Source of the DNA: Mycobacterium ahvazicum
Lineage (GTDB): Bacteria; Actinomycetota; Actinomycetes; Mycobacteriales; Mycobacteriaceae
DNA: 64,000 nucleotides
Assembly (NCBI RefSeq): GCF_900176255.2
Contig: NZ_FXEG02000003.1
Location: 1,488,001 to 1,552,000, forward strand
Reading direction: 5' to 3'
Shown: positions 49,539-57,925 of the stretch, one piece after another
Layout: each line of letters starts with the position of its first letter
Numbering within the stretch: the first letter of the stretch is position 1
Program-made: the position numbers and the translations under genes
The notes under the pieces: generated by a model
What the model saw: only the letters and a program-made list of their open reading frames with translations
Databases searched by the model: none
Told to the model about the DNA's origin: nothing

Positions 49539-50477
49539 ATGCATTCTGTCGCTGTTCTGGCCGAGCCCGACACCATCGCGTTCGATCTCGCGATCGCGGT
49601 CGAGGTCTTCGGCCGTGTCTGGCTCGCCAACGCAGCGCCAGGCTACCGCGTTCGAGTGTGTGGCTGCGAACCCGTGGTCGCGGCGGGGCCAATCCGGATC
49701 GCGACGGACTTCGGCCTGGACGAGCTCGCCAACGCCGACACCATCGTCGTGCCGGGCCGCAACGATGCCGCGGCAGCAGTCCGCGGCGACGTGATCGAAG
49801 CATTGAAGTCGGCTTACCACAGGGGAATTCGAATTGCATCGATCTGTAGCGGTGCTTTTACCGTCGCCGCCGCGGGCATCTTCGACGGCAAGCGGGCGAC
49901 CACGCATTGGCTTCCGGCGGAATTGTTTTCCGCGACTTACCCGAATGTCAGGCTCGATGCCGATGCGCTCTACGTCGACGAAGGCCAAGTCCTCAGCTCG
50001 GCCGGAGCGTCGGCCGGACTGGATCTGTGCCTGCACATGGTCGCCTGCGATTATGGCTCGGCCGCAGCCGCTGACGCCGCCCGCCTCGCCGTCACCCCGC
50101 TGCACCGCAGCGGCGGCCAAGCACAATTCATCATCCGCAACCGCCGCATGTCCAACACCGAACTCGACGGCCTGCTGGTTTGGATCGAGAACAACGCGCA
50201 CCTGCCACTGACGCTGCGAGACATTGCCCGCCGGGCAGCCAGCAGCGAGCGGACAATCAATCGCCGATTCAAGCTCGAGACCGGTCAGACGCCGATGCAG
50301 TGGGTCAACAATGTTCGGGTCCGCCATGCGCAACGACTGCTGGAGAGAACTGCCGACAGCGTCGAAACCATTTCGCGTCAAGTAGGTTTCGCGTCAGCGA
50401 CGAATTTCCGCGAGCAATTCCGTCGGCTGTCCGGAGTATCGCCGCAGAGTTACCGCAACACCTTCCGCCAGAGCTAA
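49539..50477 (+). CDS. GlxA/FtrA-type AraC-family regulator with DJ-1 domain
   Basis: A 312-residue protein. The N-terminal DJ-1/PfpI domain has Cys103 in SICSGAF, and residues from about 215 form an AraC double helix-turn-helix (LTLRDIARRAASSERTINRRF and ETISRQVGFASATNFREQFRR). It probably activates the divergent DJ-1 gene in response to a small molecule bound in the first domain. An ATG at 49539 is used. Its TAA overlaps the converging GntR stop by four bases (CTAA). Confidence 0.92.
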   Translation: MHSVAVLAEPDTIAFDLAIAVEVFGRVWLANAAPGYRVRVCGCEPVVAAGPIRIATDFGLDELANADTIVVPGRNDAAAAVRGDVIEALKSAYHRGIRIASICSGAFTVAAAGIFDGKRATTHWLPAELFSATYPNVRLDADALYVDEGQVLSSAGASAGLDLCLHMVACDYGSAAAADAARLAVTPLHRSGGQAQFIIRNRRMSNTELDGLLVWIENNAHLPLTLRDIARRAASSERTINRRFKLETGQTPMQWVNNVRVRHAQRLLERTADSVETISRQVGFASATNFREQFRRLSGVSPQSYRNTFRQS

Positions 50478-51154
50478 GACTCTTCGTCGAGCACCACACC
50501 ACGCGCGACGAGATGATCGATCAACGGGATCGCGCCGGCGGCAAGGTGTTCCGACATCGCCGCGCGGGCAAGCTTGTCGTCGTGAATTTCAAGCGCCGTC
50601 AAGATCTCCCGATGGTCCTTGATCGACTGGCTCGGCCAGCCCTCGATCGAGGGAAACACCGATTCGGGGGCGTAACGGGTGATCTGCGACATCAACTGAG
50701 CGAGTTTCGGCGAGTCCGCCGCGACGTTGATGGCCCGGTGAAACTCGTGGTTGAGCCGGACCGTCCGCTCGTGGTCATCGCCGGCATAGGCCTGTTCCAG
50801 CTGGGCCTGGAGTTCCTTGAGTTCATGCAGCTGCTCGGCAGTGATGTTGACCGCGGCCCGCGCGGCCAGCTCCCCTCCGACATGTGCCTGTACGTTCGCC
50901 ACGTCGGTGACGTCTCGGCCGGTGACCGGCAATACCACGAAGCCGCGGCGGGGCTGCTGGGCGATCAGCCCCTCGGCGCGCAGCGCGAACAGCGCCTCAC
51001 GGACCGGCGTGACGCTGATCCCCAGCTCGGCAGCCAATTGATCCAGCCGGATATAGGACCCCGCGGTGTAGACGCCGTCGAATATCCGCCCGCGGATAAT
51101 CCGCGCGACGTCCTCGGAGAGCTGAGGCCGCGCAACGAAATCCGGAACGCTCAT
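50474..51154 (-). CDS. GntR-family regulator, FCD subfamily
   Basis: A 226-residue FadR-like GntR regulator. The N-terminal winged helix has LDQLAAELGISVTPVREALFAL. The C-terminal FCD all-helical domain has the metal/ligand pattern NHEFHRAI, DHREILTAL and AMSEHL. Such proteins sense acyl-CoAs or organic acids. It is the last gene of the leftward beta-oxidation operon starting at 55526, five bases after the acyl-CoA dehydrogenase, and probably regulates the operon from the inverted repeat at 55578. Confidence 0.92.
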   Translation of the reverse strand: MSVPDFVARPQLSEDVARIIRGRIFDGVYTAGSYIRLDQLAAELGISVTPVREALFALRAEGLIAQQPRRGFVVLPVTGRDVTDVANVQAHVGGELAARAAVNITAEQLHELKELQAQLEQAYAGDDHERTVRLNHEFHRAINVAADSPKLAQLMSQITRYAPESVFPSIEGWPSQSIKDHREILTALEIHDDKLARAAMSEHLAAGAIPLIDHLVARGVVLDEES

Positions 51155-51158
51155 CTGC

Positions 51159-52352
51159 CTACACCTGGTATTCCGCGAGCAATCGCTTGCTGATGATGTT
51201 CTTCTGGATCTCGCTGGTTCCCTCGCCGATCAGCAGGAACGGCGCGTCGCGCATCAACCGCTCGATCTCGTATTCCTTGGAATAGCCGTAGCCGCCGTGG
51301 ATCCGGAAGCTCTGCTGAGTCACCTCGGTGCAGTATTCGCTGCACAGATATTTGGCCATGCCGGCAGCGACGTCGTTACGCTCGCCCGAATCCTTCAGCC
51401 GCGCAGCGTTGACCATCATCAGATGTGCCGCTTCGACTTTTGTCGCCATCTCGGCCAGCTGAAACGCGATGGCCTGGTGCTCGGCGATCGGCTTTCCGAA
51501 CGTCTGGCGCTGTTGCGCGTAGCGCACCGCGAGCTCGAAGGCACGCAACCCGACGCCACACGCGCGTGCCGACACGTTGACCCGGCCGACCTCGATGCCG
51601 TCCATCATCTGGAAGAAGCCCTGCCCGGTGATGCCGCCGAGCACATCGTCGGCGCCGGCCCGGTAACCGTCGAAAATCATCTCGGTGGTTTCGATGCCTT
51701 TGTAGCCGAGCTTGTCGATCTTGCCTGGAATGTGCAGGCCGGCAACGACTTCGCCGAATCCGACTGGCTTCTCGACCAGGAACGCGGTCAGGTTGCGGTG
51801 CGGTTTGTCCGAGCCTTCGTCGGTGCGCACCAGCACCGCCACCAGGGTGGAGGTGGCGCCGTTGGTCAGCCACATCTTCTGGCCATTGATGGTGTAGGTG
51901 CCGTCGGCATCGCGACGGGCGCGGGTGCGGATCGCCGCGACATCAGAACCCAGCTCCGGCTCCGACATCGAAAACGCGCCGCGAGTCTCGCCGGCCGCCA
52001 TCCGGGGCAGGAACCGCTGCTTCTGCTCGTCGGTGCCGTGCTGACGCAGCATGTACGCCACGATGAAATGGGTGTTGAGCACTCCGGATACGCTCATCCA
52101 GCCGCGCGCCAGTTCCTCCACGCAAAGCGCGTAGGTCAGCAGCGACTCCCCCAGCCCGCCGTACTGCTGCGGAATCATCAGTCCGAACAGGCCCATCTCG
52201 CGCATCTGGTCGACGATGTGCTGCGGGTAGGTGTCGCCACGTTCGAGTTCGGCCGCGTTGGGGATGACTTCTTTCTCGACGAATTGGCGCACCGTGGCGA
52301 TGATCTCGGTCTGGAATTCGGTCAGCCCGAGGGTTTGGGCGAGCTTGGTCAT
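51159..52352 (-). CDS. Acyl-CoA dehydrogenase (FadE)
   Basis: A 397-residue acyl-CoA dehydrogenase. It has FSMSEPELGSDVAAI, MWLTNGATS, QTFGKPIAEHQAIAFQLA, and IHGGYGYSKEYEIERLMRD followed by GEGTSEIQKNII, which carries the catalytic Glu. It oxidises an acyl-CoA to the enoyl-CoA. ATG 52352 is preceded by GGAAGGAC; a TTG at 52376 that overlaps the CoA-transferase stop is an alternative. It lies in the operon SDR - thiolase - CoA-transferase - FadE - GntR. Confidence 0.95.
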   Translation of the reverse strand: MTKLAQTLGLTEFQTEIIATVRQFVEKEVIPNAAELERGDTYPQHIVDQMREMGLFGLMIPQQYGGLGESLLTYALCVEELARGWMSVSGVLNTHFIVAYMLRQHGTDEQKQRFLPRMAAGETRGAFSMSEPELGSDVAAIRTRARRDADGTYTINGQKMWLTNGATSTLVAVLVRTDEGSDKPHRNLTAFLVEKPVGFGEVVAGLHIPGKIDKLGYKGIETTEMIFDGYRAGADDVLGGITGQGFFQMMDGIEVGRVNVSARACGVGLRAFELAVRYAQQRQTFGKPIAEHQAIAFQLAEMATKVEAAHLMMVNAARLKDSGERNDVAAGMAKYLCSEYCTEVTQQSFRIHGGYGYSKEYEIERLMRDAPFLLIGEGTSEIQKNIISKRLLAEYQV

Positions 52353-52372
52353 GTGCGGTGGGTCCTTCCGGC

Positions 52373-53572
52373 TCAACAGGCGATGGTGTTCGCGCTGGCG
52401 AGGCGCTCGATGTCGGCGGTGGTCAAGCCCAGGCCGCGCAGGACCTCGGCGGTGTCTTGCCCCAGGGCGGGCGCGGGCGCGGGACCCGGATGCGCACCGT
52501 CGAACGCGGTCGGCAGGCCGGGTGCCAGATAGTCGCCTACGCCGGGTTGCCGCAGACGCGAAAACAAGGGATTAGCAGTTACTTTCGGACCAGCCGCAAC
52601 CTCGGCGAAGGTGCAGTAGCGCTCGAACAACACCGTGGTGTCCGACAGCGCGGCGGTGATTTCTTCGGCGGTATGGTCGGCGAACCAGGTGGCGAATAGA
52701 CCGGACAGCACGTCCCGGTACCGGTAACGATCACCCTCGGAGCCGAAATCCACCCCCAGCGCCTCCCCGAGCGCCGACACCGCGGCGCCCGTGCCCGTCA
52801 CCGTGAGCAGGTCACGAAAGTGCCTGCCGGTCAACAGGACAATCATGAACCGGGCCCCGTCACGGCTGGTGAAGTCCTGCCCGTACTGACCGTAGATGGC
52901 ATTGCCCAGTCGCTCACGCTGCGTCCCGTTGACCTGAGGTTCGGTCAACAAGCCAAGATTCGCGGCGGTGGCCAGGGCGACATCCTCCAACGCCAGGCTG
53001 ATCCGCGCCCCGGCCCCGGACTGCTCGCGACGCCGGACGGCGGTCACGACCGCCAACGCCGCGTACAGTCCGCAGCACACATCCCAGGCCGGCAACACAT
53101 GATTGATCGGACCGGCCGCGTCGGCCGGGCCCGTGACGAGCGGGTAGCCGATGCCTGCGTTCACGGTGTAGTCCACCCCGGTGGAGCCGTCACCGCGCCC
53201 GAGCAACTGGACGTGAACCACGTCGGATCGCTTGGCTGCCAGCACATCATGGCTCAGCCAGGACAGGCCGGCGGCATTGGTCACCACGATCCCGTCGCCC
53301 TCGGTGATCAGCCGCGCCACCAGTTCCTGCCCCTCGGGCGAACGCATATCGATGGTGGCCGAACGCTTTCCCTTGTTCAGGCCGGTCCAATAGATCGAGG
53401 TGCCGTCCGCCGACAGTGGCCAGCGCTGGACGTCGGAAGCGCCGCCGATCGGGTCGACGCGGATCACCTCTGCGCCAAGCTGACTCAGCGTCATTCCACA
53501 CAGTGGCGCGGCGACGAAACTGGACACCTCGACCACGGTGAGACCGGCCAGCGGCAACCCGGGATTGCTCAC
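52373..53572 (-). CDS. Class III CoA-transferase-like protein with altered catalytic aspartate
   Basis: A 399-residue CaiB/BaiF-family protein. The N-terminal LTVVEVSSFVAAPL and LGAEVIRVDP are typical. Where active enzymes have a catalytic Asp in a VDxSLL context, this protein reads ISLALEDVALAT, with Ser192 at the Asp place and Glu196/Asp197 close by. So it could be an intramolecular CoA-transferase/isomerase type or use shifted residues. The GTG at 53572 starts two bases after the thiolase stop. Confidence 0.85.
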   Translation of the reverse strand: MSNPGLPLAGLTVVEVSSFVAAPLCGMTLSQLGAEVIRVDPIGGASDVQRWPLSADGTSIYWTGLNKGKRSATIDMRSPEGQELVARLITEGDGIVVTNAAGLSWLSHDVLAAKRSDVVHVQLLGRGDGSTGVDYTVNAGIGYPLVTGPADAAGPINHVLPAWDVCCGLYAALAVVTAVRRREQSGAGARISLALEDVALATAANLGLLTEPQVNGTQRERLGNAIYGQYGQDFTSRDGARFMIVLLTGRHFRDLLTVTGTGAAVSALGEALGVDFGSEGDRYRYRDVLSGLFATWFADHTAEEITAALSDTTVLFERYCTFAEVAAGPKVTANPLFSRLRQPGVGDYLAPGLPTAFDGAHPGPAPAPALGQDTAEVLRGLGLTTADIERLASANTIAC

Positions 53573-53574
53573 CG

Positions 53575-54789
53575 TCAGCCGACCCGTTCGAAGATCGCGG
53601 CCAGCCCTTGGCCGCCGCCGATGCACATGGTCTCCAGCCCGTAGCGTGCCTGGCGACGGTTGAGCTCACGCGCCAAAGTGGCGAGCATCCGCCCCCCGGT
53701 CGCGCCGACCGGATGTCCCAGCGATATTCCCGAGCCGTGCACGTTGGTTCGGTCGAAATCGCCCGCGCCGAACTTCCATTCGCGCGTCACGGCAAGGGCT
53801 TGGGCGGCAAAGGCTTCGTTGAGTTCGATGAGATCGATGTCGGACAGTTGCAAGCCGGCCTTGGCCAGCGCGGCCTCGGTAGCGGGCACCGGGCCGATTC
53901 CCATGACGTTGGGCGCCACCCCCGCCAGGCCCCACGACACCATGCGGACCAGGGGTGTCAGGCCATACTCGTCTGCCTTCTCCCGCGTGGTCACCACACA
54001 CATCGATGCGGCGTCGTTCTGCCCGCTGGCGTTGCCGGCGGTGACCGTCGCCTCCGGATCATCCTTACGCAGAACCGGTTTCAGCTTGCTCAGCGACTCG
54101 ACCGAGGTGTCGGCACGGGGATGCTCGTCGGTGTCGATGACTTCCTCGCCGCCGCGGGTGGTGACCACGACCGGGATGATCTCGTCGACCAGCACGCCGT
54201 CCTTCTGCGCGGCGACGGCGCGCTGATGCGACCGCACCGCAAGTTCGTCCTGCTCCTGTCGTGAAATGCCGTACTCGCGGCGCAGATTCTCCGCGGTCTC
54301 GAGCATCCCGCCCGCGACCGGGTGGTGACGGCCGCCGGCCGTCGTGCGCCCGCGTGCCAGTCCGTCGTGCACCTGGACGCCGTTGCGTGCACCACCCCAA
54401 CGCATGTCGGTCGAATAGAAGGCGACATTGCTCATGCTTTCGCATCCCCCGGCGACGACGAGGTCGCTGTCGCCGGCGCCCACCTGCAGGCAGGCGTGGA
54501 TGACCGCTTGCAGGCCCGAGCCGCAGCGGCGGTCCACCTGCATGCCGGGCACGGTCACCGGCAGGCCGGCATCCAACGCCACCACGCGCCCGATTGCGGG
54601 CGCATCACTGTTGGGATAGCAGTGACCGAGAATCACGTCCTGTACGGCATCGGGAGCCAGACCGGTGCGCTCCAGCAGTCCTTTCAGGGCGGTGACCCCG
54701 AGATCGACGGCGCTGAGCGAGCAGAACATTCCGCCGTAGCGGCCGATCGGCGTGCGGACGGGCTCGCAGATGACGACCTCGGCACTCAT
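53575..54789 (-). CDS. Acetyl-CoA acyltransferase (thiolase)
   Basis: A 404-residue degradative-type thiolase. All catalytic residues are present: Cys89 in RRCGSGLQA, His359 in GHPVGATG and Cys389 in CIGGGQG, with NEAFAAQ before. It cleaves 3-ketoacyl-CoA with CoA. The ATG overlaps the SDR stop (ATGA). It differs sharply from the thiolase-like protein at 14292, which lacks two of these residues. Confidence 0.95.
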   Translation of the reverse strand: MSAEVVICEPVRTPIGRYGGMFCSLSAVDLGVTALKGLLERTGLAPDAVQDVILGHCYPNSDAPAIGRVVALDAGLPVTVPGMQVDRRCGSGLQAVIHACLQVGAGDSDLVVAGGCESMSNVAFYSTDMRWGGARNGVQVHDGLARGRTTAGGRHHPVAGGMLETAENLRREYGISRQEQDELAVRSHQRAVAAQKDGVLVDEIIPVVVTTRGGEEVIDTDEHPRADTSVESLSKLKPVLRKDDPEATVTAGNASGQNDAASMCVVTTREKADEYGLTPLVRMVSWGLAGVAPNVMGIGPVPATEAALAKAGLQLSDIDLIELNEAFAAQALAVTREWKFGAGDFDRTNVHGSGISLGHPVGATGGRMLATLARELNRRQARYGLETMCIGGGQGLAAIFERVG

Positions 54790-55526
54790 AGGTGGCGGCC
54801 GCCGGTGATTTCCATAACGGTGCCGGTCATGTACGACGACAGGTCGGATGCCAGGAACAGCGCCACGCTGGCCACCTCACTGGGCTCGCCGGCGCGGCCC
54901 ATCGGCACGTCGGCGACCTTCGAGTCCCAAATGCGTTGCGGCATAGCCTCTGTCATGGCAGAACGGATCAATCCCGGAGCAATGGCGTTCACCCGCACAC
55001 CCAGGTAAGCCAGCTCCTTGGCAGCGGCCTTGGTCATGCCGACGATGCCGGCCTTGGCCGCCGAGTAGTTGGTCTGGCCGACCATGCCGACCTTCCCGGA
55101 CACCGAGGACATGTTGATGATCGCGCCCCGCTTGTTCTCCCGCATGACCGCCGCGGCGAGCCGGGTCCCGTTCCAGGTCCCCTTCAGGTGCACGTTGATG
55201 ACCTGATCGAACTGCTCCTCGGTCATCTTGCGCATGGTGGCATCGCGGGTGATACCGGCGTTGTTGACCATGATGTCCAGGCCGCCGAAATGTTGCACCG
55301 CGGTCTGGATCAGCGCCTCGACGTCGGACGATTGGGTGACATCGCACCGCACCGCGACGGCGACGTCGTCACCGCCCAGCTGTTTGGCCACGACTTGGGT
55401 TTCCTCGAGGTTGACGTCGCCGAGCACCACGCGCGCGCCCTCTGCCACGAACCGCTCCGCGATGGCCAGACCCAGTCCCTGCGCTCCGCCTGTGATTACC
55501 GCCGTCTGACCTGTCAACAACGACAT
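54786..55526 (-). CDS. Short-chain dehydrogenase/reductase (FabG-like)
   Basis: A 246-residue SDR. It has TGGAQGLG, VNNAGITRDATM, the serine in IINMSSVSG and the YSAAK active site, with PMGRAGEPSEVAS and a C-terminal EITGG. The sequence is FabG-like and it is likely a 3-hydroxyacyl-CoA dehydrogenase in the operon with thiolase and FadE. ATG 55526 has GGAG four bases upstream; an ATG at 55538 is an alternative. The promoter region has an inverted repeat at 55578. Confidence 0.92.
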   Translation of the reverse strand: MSLLTGQTAVITGGAQGLGLAIAERFVAEGARVVLGDVNLEETQVVAKQLGGDDVAVAVRCDVTQSSDVEALIQTAVQHFGGLDIMVNNAGITRDATMRKMTEEQFDQVINVHLKGTWNGTRLAAAVMRENKRGAIINMSSVSGKVGMVGQTNYSAAKAGIVGMTKAAAKELAYLGVRVNAIAPGLIRSAMTEAMPQRIWDSKVADVPMGRAGEPSEVASVALFLASDLSSYMTGTVMEITGGRHL

Positions 55527-55577
55527 CTGGCTCCACATCCTTCACTGTTCTCGCCACCACCGGGCGGTTCCAGGCAA

Positions 55578-55593
55578 ATATCATATTTGATAT
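55578..55593. promoter_or_regulatory. Inverted repeat operator candidate in divergent promoter
   Basis: ATATCATATTTGATAT (6-bp arms, TATT centre) lies between the FabG-like start at 55526 and the acyl-CoA dehydrogenase start at 55646. It is AT-rich in a GC-rich genome and is a plausible binding site for the GntR/FCD protein encoded at the end of this operon. Confidence 0.45.
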
Positions 55594-55645
55594 AAGATCC
55601 TGCGCTGGACCGGGGTATCCCGGCTCGGGAGAGGAGTGTCTGATC

Positions 55646-56836
55646 ATGGCCACCGCCGAATCCGTGGCAGTCAGCGACGATGACTTCCGCGAGATCCTCG
55701 CTCAGACAAGGCAATTCGTGCGCACCGCAGTCGTTCCCCGGGAACAGGAGATCCTCGACGAGGATCGCGTCCCCGACGACCTGCGCAACGAGGCCAAGAA
55801 GATGGGTTTGTTCGGCTACGCGATTCCTCAGGAATGGGGCGGGCTCGGCCTCAACCTGACGCAAGACGTCGAGCTCGCCATGGAGCTGGGCTACACCTCG
55901 CTGGCGCTGCGTTCGATGTTCGGCACCAACAACGGCATCGCCGGGCAGGTTCTGGTCGGATTCGGCACCGACGAACAGAAGTCGCGCTGGCTGGAGTCGA
56001 TCGCGTCCGGCGACGTCGTCGCATCGTTCGCGCTGACCGAACCCGGCGCCGGATCCAACCCGGCCGGCTTGCGCACCAAAGCCGGCCGAGTCGATGACGA
56101 TTGGGTGATCTCCGGCCAGAAGCGCTTCATCACCAACGCGCCGGTCGCCGATCTGTTCGTGGTGTTCGCGCGCACCCGCCCAGCCGACGACCAGGGTCCG
56201 GGGATCGCGGTGTTCCTGGTTCCCGCCGATACCGCGGGTGTGGAGGTGGGCGTCAAGGACGCCAAGATGGGCCAGGAAGGCGCGTGGACGGCGGACGTCA
56301 ACTTCACCGATGTTCGCGTCGGCTCGGATGCGCTCGTCGGCGGCAGCGAAGACGTCGGCTATCGGGCTGCGATGACTTCGCTGGCGCGGGGACGCGTCCA
56401 CATCGCCGCGCTGGCGGTCGGCGCCGCGACACGCGCGCTCGACGAGTCCGTCGCATACGCGGCCAGTGCGACGCAGGGCGGTGAGCCGATCGGCAGTTTC
56501 CAGTTGGTCCAGGCGATGCTCGCCGACCAGCAGACCGAGGTAATGGCCGGCCGGGCGTTGGTCCGCGAAGCCGCGCGGCTGTGGGTGACCGATGAGGACC
56601 GCCGGGTGGCGCCGTCGTCGGCGAAGCTATTCTGCACCGAAATGGCCGGGCGGGTAGCCGATCTCGCGGTTCAGATTCACGGTGGCAGTGGTTACATGCG
56701 TGGCGTTGCCGTCGAACGCATCTACCGCGACGTGCGCCTGCTGCGGCTGTACGAGGGCACCAGTGAGATTCAGCGTCTGATCATCGGCTCGAACCTGGTC
56801 CGGGCGGCCGGGCGAGCCACGAAGAAGGAGCGCTAA
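55646..56836 (+). CDS. Acyl-CoA dehydrogenase (FadE)
   Basis: A 396-residue acyl-CoA dehydrogenase. It has FALTEPGAGSNPA, WVISGQKRFITNA, FQLVQAMLADQQTEV, VQIHGGSGYMRG and YEGTSEIQRLIIG with the catalytic Glu. It is rightward, divergent from the FabG/thiolase operon, with a shared promoter region. AGGAG lies upstream of the ATG at 55646. Its stop overlaps the next gene's ATG by one base. Confidence 0.95.
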   Translation: MATAESVAVSDDDFREILAQTRQFVRTAVVPREQEILDEDRVPDDLRNEAKKMGLFGYAIPQEWGGLGLNLTQDVELAMELGYTSLALRSMFGTNNGIAGQVLVGFGTDEQKSRWLESIASGDVVASFALTEPGAGSNPAGLRTKAGRVDDDWVISGQKRFITNAPVADLFVVFARTRPADDQGPGIAVFLVPADTAGVEVGVKDAKMGQEGAWTADVNFTDVRVGSDALVGGSEDVGYRAAMTSLARGRVHIAALAVGAATRALDESVAYAASATQGGEPIGSFQLVQAMLADQQTEVMAGRALVREAARLWVTDEDRRVAPSSAKLFCTEMAGRVADLAVQIHGGSGYMRGVAVERIYRDVRLLRLYEGTSEIQRLIIGSNLVRAAGRATKKER

Positions 56837-57657
56837 TGGCAGGCAAGCTCGAGGGGCGTGTCGCTTTCATCACCGGAGCCGCGCGCGGCCAGGGCCGCGC
56901 CCACGCCGTGCGCATGGCCGCCGAAGGCGCCGACATCATCGCCGTCGACATCGCGGGCAAGCTGCCGTCCTGCGTGCCTTACGATCCGGCGACGGAAGAA
57001 GACCTGGCCGAAACTGTTCGCCTGGTTGAGGAAACCAACCGTCGCATCCTTGCCTCGGTTGTCGACACCCGCGACCTGGAAGCGTTGCGCAAGGCCGTCG
57101 ACGACGGCGTCGCCGCATTCGGACGTCTGGACATCATCGTGGCCAACGCCGGGGTCGCGGCCCCGCAGCCGTGGAACGAGATCACGCCCGAGGACTTCGG
57201 CCACGTGCTGGACATCAACGTGACGGGCACCTGGAACACCGTGATGGCCGGCGCGGACAAGATCATCGAAGGCGGGCGCGGCGGCTCGATCATTCTGATC
57301 AGCTCGGCGGCCGGAGCGAAGCAGCAGCCGTTCATGGTGCACTACACGGCCAGCAAGCACGCCGTCACCGGGCTGGCCCGGGCCTTCGCAGCCGAACTGG
57401 GCAAACACTCGATCCGGGTCAACAGCGTCCACCCCGGCCCGGTGAACACGCAGATGGGCTCCGGCGACATGGTCGCGGCGGTGGCCAGGGCGATGGAAAC
57501 CAACCCCCAGCTGGCGCATGTATTGACGCCGTTTCTGCCCGACTGGGTTGCCGAACCGGAAGAGATCGCCGACGCCGTCTGCTGGCTGGCCAGCGACGAG
57601 TCGCGCAAAGTCACCGCGGCCCAGATCCGGGTGGATCAAGGGTCGAGCCAATACTGA
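56836..57657 (+). CDS. Mycofactocin-type short-chain dehydrogenase
   Basis: A 273-residue SDR beginning GRVAFITGAARGQGRAHAVRMA, with the insertion ATEEDLAETVRLVEETNRRI after the cofactor strand. That insertion is typical of the mycofactocin-coupled SDR group in mycobacteria. Catalytic parts are IVANAGVA, the serine in ISSAAGA and YTASK. In this group the NAD stays bound and electrons go to mycofactocin. It is coupled to the FadE gene (TAATG). The substrate is likely an alcohol linked to the acyl-CoA pathway. Confidence 0.85.
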   Translation: MAGKLEGRVAFITGAARGQGRAHAVRMAAEGADIIAVDIAGKLPSCVPYDPATEEDLAETVRLVEETNRRILASVVDTRDLEALRKAVDDGVAAFGRLDIIVANAGVAAPQPWNEITPEDFGHVLDINVTGTWNTVMAGADKIIEGGRGGSIILISSAAGAKQQPFMVHYTASKHAVTGLARAFAAELGKHSIRVNSVHPGPVNTQMGSGDMVAAVARAMETNPQLAHVLTPFLPDWVAEPEEIADAVCWLASDESRKVTAAQIRVDQGSSQY

Positions 57658-57819
57658 CGCGTGGGCCCACGCACCCCAGATCTGGCACCCCGCTCACAAT
57701 CGGTTGCGAACGCGCGAACATCGGCAACCACAACCTGATCCCGAGCTACGAAATGCCCCAACACAATTCATTCCGACAACGGCAAATGTAGCCGTTTGCC
57801 GGCGACCCGATGAGCTGCT

Positions 57820-57837
57820 CATTACGGCGCCGTAATG
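57820..57837. repeat. Perfect 18-bp palindrome upstream of the FAAL gene
   Basis: CATTACGGCGCCGTAATG is fully symmetric. It overlaps the first two bases of the CRP-type site that follows, so a second regulator could compete with CRP here. Confidence 0.5.
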
Positions 57838-57851
57838 TGATATACATCACA
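57836..57851. promoter_or_regulatory. Perfect CRP/CAP-type site upstream of the FAAL gene
   Basis: TGTGATATACATCACA matches the consensus TGTGA-N6-TCACA, known for mycobacterial Crp (Rv3676) and E. coli CRP. Its centre is 82.5 bases before the A of the ATG at 57926. Binding is inferred from sequence. Confidence 0.65.
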
Positions 57852-57913
57852 TCGTTATTGAACGACCTGGGCGACACACCCACCCGGTGGAGCAAAAGAC
57901 TAAGAGCGTTACT

Positions 57914-57919
57914 TATTCT
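57914..57919 (+). promoter_or_regulatory. Candidate -10 box TATTCT giving a leaderless start
   Basis: TATTCT fits TAnnnT and ends six bases before the ATG at 57926. This would place the transcription start exactly at the first base of that ATG, a common leaderless arrangement in mycobacteria. It supports this ATG over a GTG at 57887, which has no good ribosome site. Confidence 0.45.
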
Positions 57920-57925
57920 TTCAAC

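Noticed and set aside
53575..54789. The thiolase as a second atypical thiolase
   Set aside because: Unlike the protein at 14292, it has both Cys residues and the GHPxGATG His, so it is a normal thiolase.
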